A DNA stretch of 64,000 bases from Flammeovirga sp. SJP92 (GTDB lineage Bacteria; Bacteroidota; Bacteroidia; Cytophagales; Flammeovirgaceae). The position numbers and the translations under genes were made by a program. The stretch covers positions 1 to 64,000 of the forward strand of contig NZ_LQAQ01000037.1 in NCBI RefSeq assembly GCF_001583495.1, written 5' to 3'. This document shows, piece by piece, positions 17,305 to 25,265 of this stretch. Below the pieces are notes generated by a model. That model made no database searches, was not told where the DNA came from, and saw nothing but the letters and a program-made list of their open reading frames with translations. The stretch's first letter is position 1. Each line of letters starts with the position of its first letter.

Positions 17305-17663
17305 AACCCGCACACAGTCAAGTTATCATGGGTGTCGTTTTACGGGTTACCATCTTGAGGTTTGTCTTCAACTTTTCCATGAATCTCACTTCGCGGTATG
17401 GTATCCTTTTGAACTCTCGTTCTTTGGAGTATTCATTTTTTTGTCTGACTTACTTCACCACCTTGTTATGTGCTAATGCTTCGGGATTGTCCTCCGCACC
17501 TAAGGAACTTGCACCCTCTAGAAGATTGAATTATATTTAGATTAATATAGATCGTGTCCATTTTGGGTACAAAAATCAGTTAATCTCTATCCACCGGGTG
17601 ACTCATCCGCTGGTCGTAGTTTAGTCATTAATCAAAAACTGTTTAGTCCAAAAGTAATCAATA
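17305..17663. repeat. Composite boundary repeat, copy 2
   Basis: A gene-free gap after the AraC gene. It opens with an AACCCG/CGGGTT stem-loop (17305-17348). A block around 17386-17435 (GGTATCCTTTTGAACTC) and the hairpin at 17580-17624 match copy 1 at 12783-12903; the inner hairpin is nearly identical. It ends GTAGTTTAGTCATTAAT. The short frame inside is not a gene. Confidence 0.55.
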
Positions 17664-17999
17664 ATGAATAGCTTTGAATTATTTAGTTTTGGAAGTTCAG
17701 ATTGTTTAAACCTAAAAGAATTTAGCCCAAAGGATGAATTCTTTATCTCAGTTGAATTTGATTTGAAGAAACAAAACGAAGAAGGAATAATGACCTTTTT
17801 CTTTTTTTTAGCAACAAAGGAAGGTTATTATAATCAACCTTATCACGATGAATTAGAACATATTATAATTGTTGAAAAATATTCATTTGAGTTTGTAAGA
17901 AGAATGCTTGACAAAAAGATAGTGAATAAGATTACTGAGTTATCAGATAAACGATTACTAGAATACCTTCACTCTATTTTTAATTTCAGCGATGATTAA
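17664..17999 (+). CDS. Imm8-like immunity protein
   Basis: A 111-residue soluble acidic protein. The layout (FSFGSSDCLNL..., EFFISVEFDLKKQNEEG, then FLATKEGY, then HIIIVEKYSFEFVRRML) resembles immunity protein family Imm8, which neutralises polymorphic toxins delivered between cells. No toxin gene lies next to it, so if the call is right it is an orphan immunity gene, a common cargo of cassette arrays. Confidence 0.45.
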   Translation: MNSFELFSFGSSDCLNLKEFSPKDEFFISVEFDLKKQNEEGIMTFFFFLATKEGYYNQPYHDELEHIIIVEKYSFEFVRRMLDKKIVNKITELSDKRLLEYLHSIFNFSDD

Positions 18000-18383
18000 A
18001 GGCTAAGTGTAAAAAAAAGATATGATTTTCTATTGAATTGTAGCTCGGATGGAATGTTATAGAATTCATGAAAACGATAGAATTTGATATTCTAGGTTGT
18101 AACAGATCAAAAATTGAAAAAAGCATTAAGTTAGTGGTAAAATTGGTAGGTTATTGCATCACCAAAAGAATTAAAAAAATAAAAGGCTTGTGGCTATTAA
18201 GTAGATGAAAGGTAAGCTCTTTGAAATGCTTTTTAGCTGAATCATTATCCATAAGCAAATTTAACTATGGGACTATTTGACTTATTCAAAAGAATAAGAA
18301 ATAGAATTCAAAATCGTAGGACAAGTAAAATACAACCCTCCTTTCAAAGAAGAGTTTGACGAAGAGTAGAAATAATAAGATAG
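18000..18383 (+). other. Gene-poor stretch with a decayed gene start
   Basis: No full gene. A 30-codon frame lies at 18267-18359 (listed separately). The rest is AT-rich with no hairpin of the boundary type that I can see. Confidence 0.4.
18267..18359 (+). pseudogene. Truncated small ORF (MGLFDLFKR start)
   Basis: Thirty codons beginning MGLFDLFKRIRNRIQNRR. MGLFDLFK is a frequent N-terminus of longer bacterial proteins, so this is more likely a gene stub cut by rearrangement than a functional peptide. Confidence 0.3.
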
Positions 18384-18980
18384 ATGAAAAACAAAGTACC
18401 AAGGGTATACGAAAAAAAATATAAGAAATACATAGGTAAATTATACCAAGAAGAGCAGACCAAAATAAATAGGACAAAGAAAAAGAATTGTAGAATAATT
18501 AACACCACTTTTTTTCTGAGTTTTATACCTTTAATTCTCTCGTTATTTTTATATGAAGACACTTTTATTGACGTGAAGATAATCTTAATAGTATATACTT
18601 TTTTTGGGTTGATTTCTGCATATATAAGTTCAAATTTTTTCAATAATTCAGAAGTTTATAAATCACTTTTTTATAAGCTATTTATTAATTTCATATGTGC
18701 TGGCAGTTTATTTTCCTTTTCATTATTAGGTATAAATTATTTATCCTTTAAAAATAAGTTAGTTGAAAAACAATTTACAATAATAAGAAAAGGTTCAAAG
18801 GCAGGAGCAACTCAAGTGGAACGGACACCAACTGTAGATATTAATCACCATGGTATTATTAAGTCAATATCATTTTCTCCTAAAGATGCAGAAAAGGTGA
18901 AAGGTGCGATACATATTAAGTTAACTTTACAAGAAGGAAATTTAGGGTTTGATTTTATTAAAAGTAAGAAAATCATTTAA
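18384..18980 (+). CDS. Membrane protein, unknown function
   Basis: A 198-residue protein with a basic N-terminus (KYKKYIGKLYQEEQTK) and about four hydrophobic segments (TTFFLSFIPLILSLFLY, IILIVYTFFGLISAYI, LFINFICAGSLFSFSLLG). A C-terminal soluble tail includes a GSKAGATQVERT segment. No family recognised. Confidence 0.6.
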   Translation: MKNKVPRVYEKKYKKYIGKLYQEEQTKINRTKKKNCRIINTTFFLSFIPLILSLFLYEDTFIDVKIILIVYTFFGLISAYISSNFFNNSEVYKSLFYKLFINFICAGSLFSFSLLGINYLSFKNKLVEKQFTIIRKGSKAGATQVERTPTVDINHHGIIKSISFSPKDAEKVKGAIHIKLTLQEGNLGFDFIKSKKII

Positions 18981-19075
18981 ATATCAACCCAATAATTAAA
19001 AATGAAATACAAATTAACAAAGACACATTTATAATTAAACGTTAGTTTGCGTGAGCAATTAATTCAAATAGAAAA

Positions 19076-19702
19076 ATGTATCAAAAGAAAAGACAAAACT
19101 ATAAAAGCAAATTTGATTTAATAAAAGATAAGGATGAAGAAATATTATGGGAAGATAAACCTGTATTCTTACCATTTATCTCAGTTGGTATACTTCAAAT
19201 AACCTTAGGTTTATTAATACCCCTAATAATAGTATTAATTAATTACATAGGAAAGTTTGATTTAGATTATGAATCCTATCATTGGAATGTGTTAATAATT
19301 TTTGGTATTCAGTTTCTATTTGGTTTATACCAAATATTCTATAACATATTTAATTACTCTAATACATCATTTGCCTTCACAAATAAAAGAGTAATGTTTA
19401 GTTCAGGCTACTCTTTTGTTGATTTCAAAACCATAGATTATGATAATATCTTAGAATTAGAAGTTAAGGCTAATTTTATAGAGAAAATGTTTAATGTTGG
19501 AACTATACGATTTTTCAATGGTAGAACTAAACATGATGAAGGGAATACTACAAAACTTTATGATGAGTGGAATTCTATAAAAGACGTTTTGACTGTTTAT
19601 CAGATGGTGAAACAGATTTCATTTGATTTTAAACATTCAAATAATTCAAAATTTAGTACCAACCCTAGTTATAAGATAAATAACAATTATACACAACGTT
19701 AA
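19076..19702 (+). CDS. Bacterial PH-domain membrane protein
   Basis: A 208-residue protein: an opening DEEILWEDKPVF, two membrane hairpin segments at about 38-60 and 73-95, then FAFTNKRVMFSSGYSFVDFK and IDYDNILELEVKANFIEKMFNVGTI. Such a layout (paired TM helices followed by a bPH strand set with FTNKRV) is typical of bPH_2/DUF304 proteins. Function unknown; the family is linked to envelope stress. The unit is bounded by AACGTTAGTTTGCGTG (about 19038) and ACAACGTTAACGCAAGC (about 19693), so its ends partly mirror each other. Confidence 0.7.
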   Translation: MYQKKRQNYKSKFDLIKDKDEEILWEDKPVFLPFISVGILQITLGLLIPLIIVLINYIGKFDLDYESYHWNVLIIFGIQFLFGLYQIFYNIFNYSNTSFAFTNKRVMFSSGYSFVDFKTIDYDNILELEVKANFIEKMFNVGTIRFFNGRTKHDEGNTTKLYDEWNSIKDVLTVYQMVKQISFDFKHSNNSKFSTNPSYKINNNYTQR

Positions 19703-19721
19703 CGCAAGCTAAAATCTACTG

Positions 19722-19780
19722 AAAACTTCGATCATCAGTGGAAATGTCCACTGCCCGTAGTTTAGTCATTATATTGTACT
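19722..19780 (+). repeat. GTTTAGY-type boundary element
   Basis: A perfect 7-bp stem (CAGTGGA/TCCACTG, 19736-19753) sits inside an outer AAACTTCG / CGTAGTTT pairing. The right flank GTAGTTTAGTCATTATATT is the clearest copy of the shared right end. The next start codon is about 15 bases away. Confidence 0.55.
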
Positions 19781-19789
19781 TAATCGATT

Positions 19790-20299
19790 ATGAAAAAATA
19801 CCTGATAATACTAGGTGTAGCTTTTGGTGTTTATAGAACCAATTGTCAAGACATTGAGTTTCGTTTCAAACAGAACACAGATTCTCTGGATTTATGGGAG
19901 TTTAGATTTGAAAAGGATACACTCGATAATGAGAGAATCGGATTGTTAACGCTCATAAGAAAGAAAGACATCTACTCCTCGGACAGTTCAAAAAGAATTA
20001 CACCTCTTGTTAAATTCGAAATATACCCTGTGGAAATAGCAGATTCAATTGCAAAGTTTGAATCAGACAGAATAATGGAGCTTTCTTGTTGTTATCCACG
20101 TTGTGGAGCCACTCTAAAAACGACAAAAAATTTTATTTTTTGGTCTAATCCGTGGTCTATCACTGCCGCGTTAGACTGTAATGGGATTGATTACACCCGA
20201 AAGAATGCTGAATTAATTTTAGAAAAGGTAGCAAGTCAGAACTTTGATTTCATTGATGAACTCATTAACGAATTAACAATTGACGAAATAAAAAACTAA
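19790..20299 (+). CDS. Secreted hypothetical protein
   Basis: A 169-residue protein with a short signal peptide (MKKYLIILGVAFGVYRTNCQ). The Cys at 19 is not in a good lipobox. The mature part has a CCYPRCGAT cluster that could form disulfides or bind metal. No family recognised. Confidence 0.6.
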   Translation: MKKYLIILGVAFGVYRTNCQDIEFRFKQNTDSLDLWEFRFEKDTLDNERIGLLTLIRKKDIYSSDSSKRITPLVKFEIYPVEIADSIAKFESDRIMELSCCYPRCGATLKTTKNFIFWSNPWSITAALDCNGIDYTRKNAELILEKVASQNFDFIDELINELTIDEIKN

Positions 20300-20311
20300 G
20301 TACATTTTAAC

Positions 20312-20337
20312 CTAAATTACATTAAAACGTAGTTTAG
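20312..20337 (+). repeat. Minimal GTTTAGY-type hairpin
   Basis: CTAAATTAC (20312-20320) pairs with GTAGTTTAG (20329-20337), 8 of 9. This is the shortest boundary in the array and lies between two genes only 59 bases apart. Confidence 0.4.
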
Positions 20338-20358
20338 AAAAAACATTGAAAAAGATAA

Positions 20359-21018
20359 ATGAAACAAACCCGAAAAGAAACAGCGTGGAAGAAGAGTCGA
20401 AAATTTGGAGATGTAAAAGGTGGACGAAAAAGGCCAAAACTCGCTGACAATATTTTTAATCAACAGCATAATTTTCAGTCTCCAGCAGAAGGAGAAAAAA
20501 CTCCAATTTTTATCGTTGATAACTCGTCTCGAGATTTGTACTTTCCAATTACCATAGATGATATAAAAGAATTTCTGAATAAGCTCCCTAAAGAACATAC
20601 CGAAAACTTAACTCATATTTGGTTACGTAAAATGACTAATAAAGAGTACGAAAAAGAAGGCAGTTGTCAAGGTAGTTTTATTTGCGGAAGTGGAGTCGAC
20701 TTGATTGTACTTTATCCTTTTCCAAGAGATTTAAAGATGAAATTTGGAAGTAAAAAACCATCAAATAAGACTCTGAATTGGTATTCCGCATTTGAACCTG
20801 AATTAATTCATTCAAATGGAGAATGGGTTTTGAAATGGACAGAAGAAAAGATCAAAAATTACTATTTAGAAGGTCTTCTTCTTCATGAAATAGGTCATCA
20901 AATTGATAGCATATATCAACGCTATTGGAGCCTCAATTATAAAAAACAAAAAGCTGAAAACTTCGCTGATAACTATGCTTATTATTGGGGTAATGAAATT
21001 CGGCAAGAAATAGAATAA
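20359..21018 (+). CDS. Small HExxH metallopeptidase-like protein
   Basis: A 219-residue cytoplasmic protein without a signal peptide. The zinc-binding LLLHEIGHQID lies at about residues 175-185, followed by a downstream acidic helix (AENFADNYAYYW), the plan of a minimal gluzincin with a third Glu or Asp ligand. The basic N-terminus (RKETAWKKSRKFGDVKGGRKR) could bind nucleic acid. The substrate is unknown. It could also be a toxin or a partner of an adjacent defence cassette (inference). Confidence 0.65.
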   Translation: MKQTRKETAWKKSRKFGDVKGGRKRPKLADNIFNQQHNFQSPAEGEKTPIFIVDNSSRDLYFPITIDDIKEFLNKLPKEHTENLTHIWLRKMTNKEYEKEGSCQGSFICGSGVDLIVLYPFPRDLKMKFGSKKPSNKTLNWYSAFEPELIHSNGEWVLKWTEEKIKNYYLEGLLLHEIGHQIDSIYQRYWSLNYKKQKAENFADNYAYYWGNEIRQEIE

Positions 21019-21401
21019 AAAACTTTAAACGTCCGTCTTCTTTTGTCCTAGTACTTAAGTACTGTGACAAAAGTAAAGGTACATTTTATCTTATCTTTTT
21101 TATCCTACTCTTCGTTAGATTTTTATCGCGTAACTAAGGCTATGCTCTGCAAATCTGCCTTGATTAGAATAAAAAATATTAAACTAAAATCATCCCTTTT
21201 CTTCTGTCACAGTACTTATATTATTAGAATAATGTAAATGTGGTGTTTATTTAAAATGTGTAACATTTAACTTCACAAAAATCTTATACTGAATTTTTCA
21301 ATATAATTGGATCAATCTTGTCAGAAGTAAGACACGGGATAGTGGCAAATTTGAAAAATTCGTAAAATTGGTTCGTTAAAAAAGGATTGAATTCTAAATG
21401 T
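21019..21401. other. Gene-free gap holding a MITE
   Basis: It contains the MITE at 21057-21217 and an inverted copy of its end immediately before it (TTTTGTCCTAGTACTT, 21041-21056). Nothing else is recognisable. Confidence 0.5.
21057..21217. mobile_element. MITE, family 2 (AAGTACT... ends)
   Basis: Terminal inverted repeats AAGTACTGTGACAAAAG (21057-21073) and CTTCTGTCACAGTACTT (21201-21217) match at 16 of 17 positions. The 161-bp element has no coding capacity. Related ends recur at 26003, 32093, 32900, 33546 and 51201. Confidence 0.7.
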
Positions 21402-21698
21402 ATGTATCAAATAGTAGCTCATGTAAAACCAAAAAAAGACTCTAAATATTATAAAAATGTATTAGGAGCCTATGTTACTTGTTTTATTAATTATAAAGAA
21501 ATCGATGGAGCAGTTGTTTTAACCAAACACTATATTGAAAATGAAGGTTGGGAAGAAATAGAATTGGAAGACGAATATTTCATTATTAATTCAATTGAAG
21601 ATATGGTCGACTGTTACAAACAATACTATAAAGAAGTGTTTGAATATGGATATTCCCTTATTTTTAATACTTATAATAAAATTGAGGAGGATGACTAA
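21402..21698 (+). CDS. Small conserved hypothetical protein
   Basis: A 98-residue acidic protein, MYQIVAHVKPKKDSKYY onward, with an ITYN-like C-terminus. The ATG at 21402 is preferred over an upstream TTG because MYQIVAHV is a plausible conserved start. The TAA stop (21696-21698) lies inside the CTAAAC left core of the downstream boundary element, as stop codons do in many integron cassettes. Function unknown. Confidence 0.6.
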   Translation: MYQIVAHVKPKKDSKYYKNVLGAYVTCFINYKEIDGAVVLTKHYIENEGWEEIELEDEYFIINSIEDMVDCYKQYYKEVFEYGYSLIFNTYNKIEEDD

Positions 21699-21813
21699 AC
21701 TCCAATCACAATTGGCGTAACCGCTCATGACGTTGTACAGCATGTGTGAAAAAATATTTGCAGGCAAATTGTGACTACACTCCATCTGCTGGCCGTAGTT
21801 TAGCCATTATATC
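21693..21813 (+). repeat. GTTTAGY-type boundary with paired cores
   Basis: GACTAAAC (21693-21700) and GTTTAGCC (21798-21805) are complementary at 7 of 8. Inside, CACAATTGG pairs with CAAATTGTG, and CTACACTCCA with TGGCCGTAG. The best-formed member of the second boundary family. Confidence 0.6.
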
Positions 21814-21899
21814 AACAATAATTTAAAAAGAGAAAAATATTATTTACTGAAACTAAATTGGGTCTAACCACTCGCAAACCTTCCCTTCATAAAATTATC

Positions 21900-22475
21900 A
21901 TGATTTACCTTTTAAAGATTATTATTTTAAAATTTTTCCTACTCAATATCATTTCAAATGGATTTGGTCAAGGTATAACAAATGATGTAAAACTAAATAT
22001 CATTTCAGAATCAGATACTTTAACGGAACACAAACCCTTATATCTATATTTTGAAATTGAAAATCTTAGTGACAGCACTATTTACTTATCGAAAAAAGTA
22101 AAGCTTATTAGTTCTGTATACCCAAATGGAAATAATTTAGTAGAAACAGATGGAGGAACTCTTTCTATGCATATTACACCCATGAATCCCTTTGCTTCAA
22201 TATGGAGTGAAGATGGATGGCATGTTAAACCAACTTCTAGAATTCAAATCTTGAAAGTAAAGCCAAATCAATCAAAACAGCTATATAAACTTGATATAGG
22301 AAGATATTTCAGAGAAATTAATCAAAAACTTGATGATGATAGTCTTAAATTCAAACCCCATCAAGAGTATGAATTGCGCTTTGAATATTACAATTATACA
22401 AAACTGAAAATAAAGGATATTTTTGTTGGAAAAACACAATTTGTAATCAAAAAAATATTTATCAAATCAATATAA
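21900..22475 (+). CDS. Secreted hypothetical protein
   Basis: A 191-residue protein. The ATG at 21900 gives a signal peptide (MIYLLKIIILKFFLLNIISNGFGQ); the longer TTG frame from 21858 adds boundary sequence. The mature part is beta-rich (KPLYLYFEIENLSDSTIYLSK), like an Ig-like fold. No family assigned. Confidence 0.6.
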   Translation: MIYLLKIIILKFFLLNIISNGFGQGITNDVKLNIISESDTLTEHKPLYLYFEIENLSDSTIYLSKKVKLISSVYPNGNNLVETDGGTLSMHITPMNPFASIWSEDGWHVKPTSRIQILKVKPNQSKQLYKLDIGRYFREINQKLDDDSLKFKPHQEYELRFEYYNYTKLKIKDIFVGKTQFVIKKIFIKSI

Positions 22476-22524
22476 AAGGTCTAAAAGAGACCATAGTTTA
22501 TTAACCGTTATAAAGTCTAAGAAA

Positions 22525-23058
22525 ATGAAAAATGGAAAAGCTAAAATCGAAAACACAATAGATAATTACTCTGTTACAATTCCTTCAAAAAAGAATTGGT
22601 TTGCTCTATTATTTGGGGTCTTCTGGTTAGTAGTCCCTTGGTATGCCGGCTTTAGAAGTACAATTACAAACTTTAGTTTTGAGCATAATGCATTTCTGAT
22701 GCTTTGGTTAATTGGGTGGACAATTGGCGGAGGAATCGTAGTCTTATTACTTCTTTGGGGATGTTTCGGGGAAGAAAAATTAGAATTTGACCAACAAGAA
22801 GTGACATTTGGAAAAACAATCTTCGGAATTGGGCTCAAAAAAAAATTAATACGAAAGGAAGTAACTAACTTTAGGTTTGAGAAAATAGATAAAGGCATGT
22901 TTAATAGTAATCAATGGACGTTTTGGGGTTTAGGACCAGGCAAAATAAAGTTTGATCACGGCCTTAAAACATACTCATTTGGAATTGCCGTAGATGATGC
23001 AGAAGCAAACTACTTATCAGAAGAGTTGAGAATGAAAACGGAACAATATACCATCTGA
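22525..23058 (+). CDS. Membrane protein with PH-like C-terminus
   Basis: A 177-residue protein: a soluble start, two hydrophobic segments (ALLFGVFWLVVPWYAGF and MLWLIGWTIGGGIVVLLLLWG), then EEKLEFDQQEVTFGKTIFG and KKLIRKEVTNFRFEKID, a beta pattern like bacterial PH domains. Function unknown. It resembles the gene at 19076 in layout but not closely in sequence. The preceding gap has a GGTCT/AGACC hairpin at about 22478-22492. Confidence 0.6.
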   Translation: MKNGKAKIENTIDNYSVTIPSKKNWFALLFGVFWLVVPWYAGFRSTITNFSFEHNAFLMLWLIGWTIGGGIVVLLLLWGCFGEEKLEFDQQEVTFGKTIFGIGLKKKLIRKEVTNFRFEKIDKGMFNSNQWTFWGLGPGKIKFDHGLKTYSFGIAVDDAEANYLSEELRMKTEQYTI

Positions 23059-23070
23059 AAACGTATCCTC

Positions 23071-23098
23071 ACTTGCCGTTTAACAAAAAACGGCAAGT
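23071..23098 (+). repeat. Strong hairpin after the membrane-protein gene
   Basis: A perfect 11-bp stem, ACTTGCCGTTT/AAACGGCAAGT, with a 6-base loop. The flanking T content is low, so it may be a terminator of weak kind or a boundary hairpin. Confidence 0.55.
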
Positions 23099-23100
23099 AA

Positions 23101-23262
23101 TCATTTCTTAATGAGCATAAAAGAGATTCACTGTTATTGGTTCATTACTATGAGATTATAAATTATAAAGTCCAAAATGGATGGGATGCTCTTGAGGATT
23201 TATTTGAAGAAAAACAATTAGATTTTGTCAATCCACATAGAAAATATATGTTAGATAAGTAA
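23101..23262 (+). pseudogene. C-terminal gene fragment
   Basis: Fifty-three open codons with no ATG start, ending LDFVNPHRKYMLDK and preceded by a stop. The acidic helix GWDALEDLFEEKQLDF looks like real protein. Its stop is 1 base before the next gene's ATG, so it is probably the tail of a lost neighbour. Confidence 0.4.
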
Positions 23263-23263
23263 T

Positions 23264-24241
23264 ATGAAAAGCACTCTATTATATCTTTTATTGTTTACTC
23301 ATGCAGTAGTATGTTTGGGTCAAGAACATGACAAAAACACTCGTCAATCTATAAATAATTTAGATGAAGAAGGTTTAAAAACAGGCGTTTGGAGTAAATA
23401 TAAAAAAGGGTTGTTAAAGTCAATTTCTAGTTATTCAAAAGGAAAATATAACGGATATCATATTTCGTTATTGAACGACTCAACCATTCAATCACTTTCT
23501 ATTTATGAAAACGGAAATGTAAAAAGTTATTTTCTTTTTACGAGTAACAAACTTTGGAGAAGAAATCTGAATTTTGAGGCATCAAATGCATCATTTCAGG
23601 TAGATTATTATCCTAACCAATTGCCCAAAACTAGTGGAATATATACAAGAGGTAACGGTGTATTAATAGATTATTCTGAAGATGGAAAAGTAACGTCTAT
23701 TAATTCTACCCAGTCACATCAAGTTGAAGGCTATTATACCAAGTTTTATAAGAATGGGCAACTCAAAGAGCATGGAATTATGAAAAATACATTTCCATGG
23801 ACTATATTTTGTGTTTATGACTCACTTGGTAATAGTATTGACTTTGGAAATATCAGGAATGGCAACGGTACTTTAAAACTGTATCACAATACTGGAGAAT
23901 TATATAAAATTGAAGAATATAAGAACGGTCTGTATTGGAATACAAAAAAGGTTTACGCAATTCGTAAGAAAAAACTCAATAAAGGCTCAATAAAAAACGG
24001 TAATGGAGAAGTAATCAATTATTATATGGATGGCTCCATCAAGAGTAAAACGAGTTTTGAGAAAGGCTTAAAAAATGGTGTATTTATTTCATATTACAGA
24101 AATGGTGAAGTAAATGAAATTGGTGTTTATATAAATAATAAAAAGCATAATGAATGGGAGAAGTACGATGAAAATGGAGACTTAGAGACCAAATATTTAT
24201 ATGAGAATGGTGAAGTGAAAGTAATAGGATGTGCTGATTAA
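23264..24241 (+). CDS. Secreted MORN/YwqK-repeat protein
   Basis: A 325-residue protein with a signal peptide (MKSTLLYLLLFTHAVVCLGQ). The mature part consists of repeats of the form G-xx-Y-x-NG-x-xxxxxYxxG, for example YYTKFYKNGQLKEHG, YYMDGSIKSKTSFEKG and YYRNGEVNEIGVY, the MORN_2/YwqK type. YwqK-family proteins are often named toxin-antitoxin components, but a real antitoxin role for secreted Bacteroidota members is unproven. Confidence 0.75.
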   Translation: MKSTLLYLLLFTHAVVCLGQEHDKNTRQSINNLDEEGLKTGVWSKYKKGLLKSISSYSKGKYNGYHISLLNDSTIQSLSIYENGNVKSYFLFTSNKLWRRNLNFEASNASFQVDYYPNQLPKTSGIYTRGNGVLIDYSEDGKVTSINSTQSHQVEGYYTKFYKNGQLKEHGIMKNTFPWTIFCVYDSLGNSIDFGNIRNGNGTLKLYHNTGELYKIEEYKNGLYWNTKKVYAIRKKKLNKGSIKNGNGEVINYYMDGSIKSKTSFEKGLKNGVFISYYRNGEVNEIGVYINNKKHNEWEKYDENGDLETKYLYENGEVKVIGCAD

Positions 24242-24321
24242 ACACTCCCCTACTCCAAGTTTTGGCAGGTATACCTTCGCTTTTAAAACTTATTTTTGAA
24301 GGCATTTAAAATAAAAACTGA

Positions 24322-24951
24322 ATGTACATAGTTAGAGTAATTGGAACTTTAATAATAGGCCTCATATTAATTAAAATAACTTACCACTTCAAGTACTCGA
24401 CTTTTATTTTTGACTTGATAACTTTTGGTGGTTTTTTAATTATTGGAGTGCTCTTTTTGATGTGGTCGCTATTTACTGACATCAAACATTTTCGAAGCGA
24501 AAAGAAAATATTTTTGCTTTTACCCGTTGGCTTATCAATAGTTTTTGGCTCAATAGTTTTAATATGGAATGTTCAGATCAATACCACTTTTGATAAACCG
24601 ACACTTGTACGCATATTTTATGATGGTGACTACAATGGAACAGGCATCGACTTTAAAACGGATGGCTCTTATATATTTAATAATTCGAGTCTTGGGCTAA
24701 GTGAGTATAGATATGGCACTTATAAAATCAACGATAACACAATTGTCATTGATCAGAAAAACCTTGAAAAGGTAGTTTTGACCAACAAGCTCGAAATTAG
24801 AACAGATACTGTAGCATATTTAGATCATTCAGTAGCTCATAAGTACGTTTATCAGATAGATAAAAGTGGGGAAATTTTAGTAAATGCTACAATATTTAGA
24901 TTAATCGTTGACAACAGAAATAAATACTTTGTAATAAATAAAAAACATTGA
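24322..24951 (+). CDS. Membrane-anchored protein with beta domain
   Basis: A 209-residue protein with three N-terminal hydrophobic segments (about residues 1-22, 31-51 and 68-88) followed by a soluble beta-rich domain (YNGTGIDFKTDGSYIFNN and YRYGTYKINDNTIVID) resembling small lipocalin-like domains that follow TM anchors in Bacteroidota. Last gene of the array. Function unknown. Confidence 0.6.
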   Translation: MYIVRVIGTLIIGLILIKITYHFKYSTFIFDLITFGGFLIIGVLFLMWSLFTDIKHFRSEKKIFLLLPVGLSIVFGSIVLIWNVQINTTFDKPTLVRIFYDGDYNGTGIDFKTDGSYIFNNSSLGLSEYRYGTYKINDNTIVIDQKNLEKVVLTNKLEIRTDTVAYLDHSVAHKYVYQIDKSGEILVNATIFRLIVDNRNKYFVINKKH

Positions 24952-24965
24952 GTTAGCAGTGAAAA

Positions 24966-24999
24966 TTGGCAGGTTTTAACTTAGAAGCAACCCTGCCAA
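24966..24999 (+). repeat. Hairpin after the last array gene
   Basis: TTGGCAGGTT pairs with AACCCTGCCAA (one bulge), preceded by GTTAGCA at 24953-24959, the same core word that ends the site at 4166-4296. Either a terminator without a T tract or the last array boundary. Confidence 0.45.
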
Positions 25000-25006
25000 A
25001 AATTTA

Positions 25007-25160
25007 AAGGTTATCTATGCAAGCGATTAAAATATCTTCAACTCCTCGGCTTTTGAGCTCGGTAAGCACCTGCAACCAAAAGTTTGCACCTTCGTTTTCG
25101 CAAGATATATATCCCAATCAACTCTTTTCCGATTATAACTGAAAACGCTCTTAGTATTAA
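25007..25160 (-). pseudogene. IS256-family transposase fragment
   Basis: The minus strand reads CENEGANFWLQVLTELKSRG followed by VEDILIACIDNL, a hallmark segment of IS256/Mutator transposases. Upstream, in another frame, it continues FSVIIGKELIGIYI, so there is a frameshift near 25103. Both ends are truncated; a family 1 MITE begins at 25162. Confidence 0.8.
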
Positions 25161-25161
25161 A

Positions 25162-25265
25162 TACATTGTAAACTCAATTATAGTCAACTTTCAATCGCCT
25201 TTTTACAAGTTGTCTATGATCTACATTCAAGCTTCCTTCTTCTTCATTCTTATCTTAGTACTTAT
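25162..25265. mobile_element. MITE, family 1, partial copy
   Basis: It starts TACATTGTAAACTC and shares the CAAGTTGTCTATGATCTAC and AAGCTTCCTTCTTCTTC blocks with the copy at 33779. The right end is missing. Confidence 0.6.

Noticed and set aside
17328-17540. 70-codon + strand frame after the AraC gene
   Set aside because: It is repeat-derived, and its frame differs from that in copy 1.
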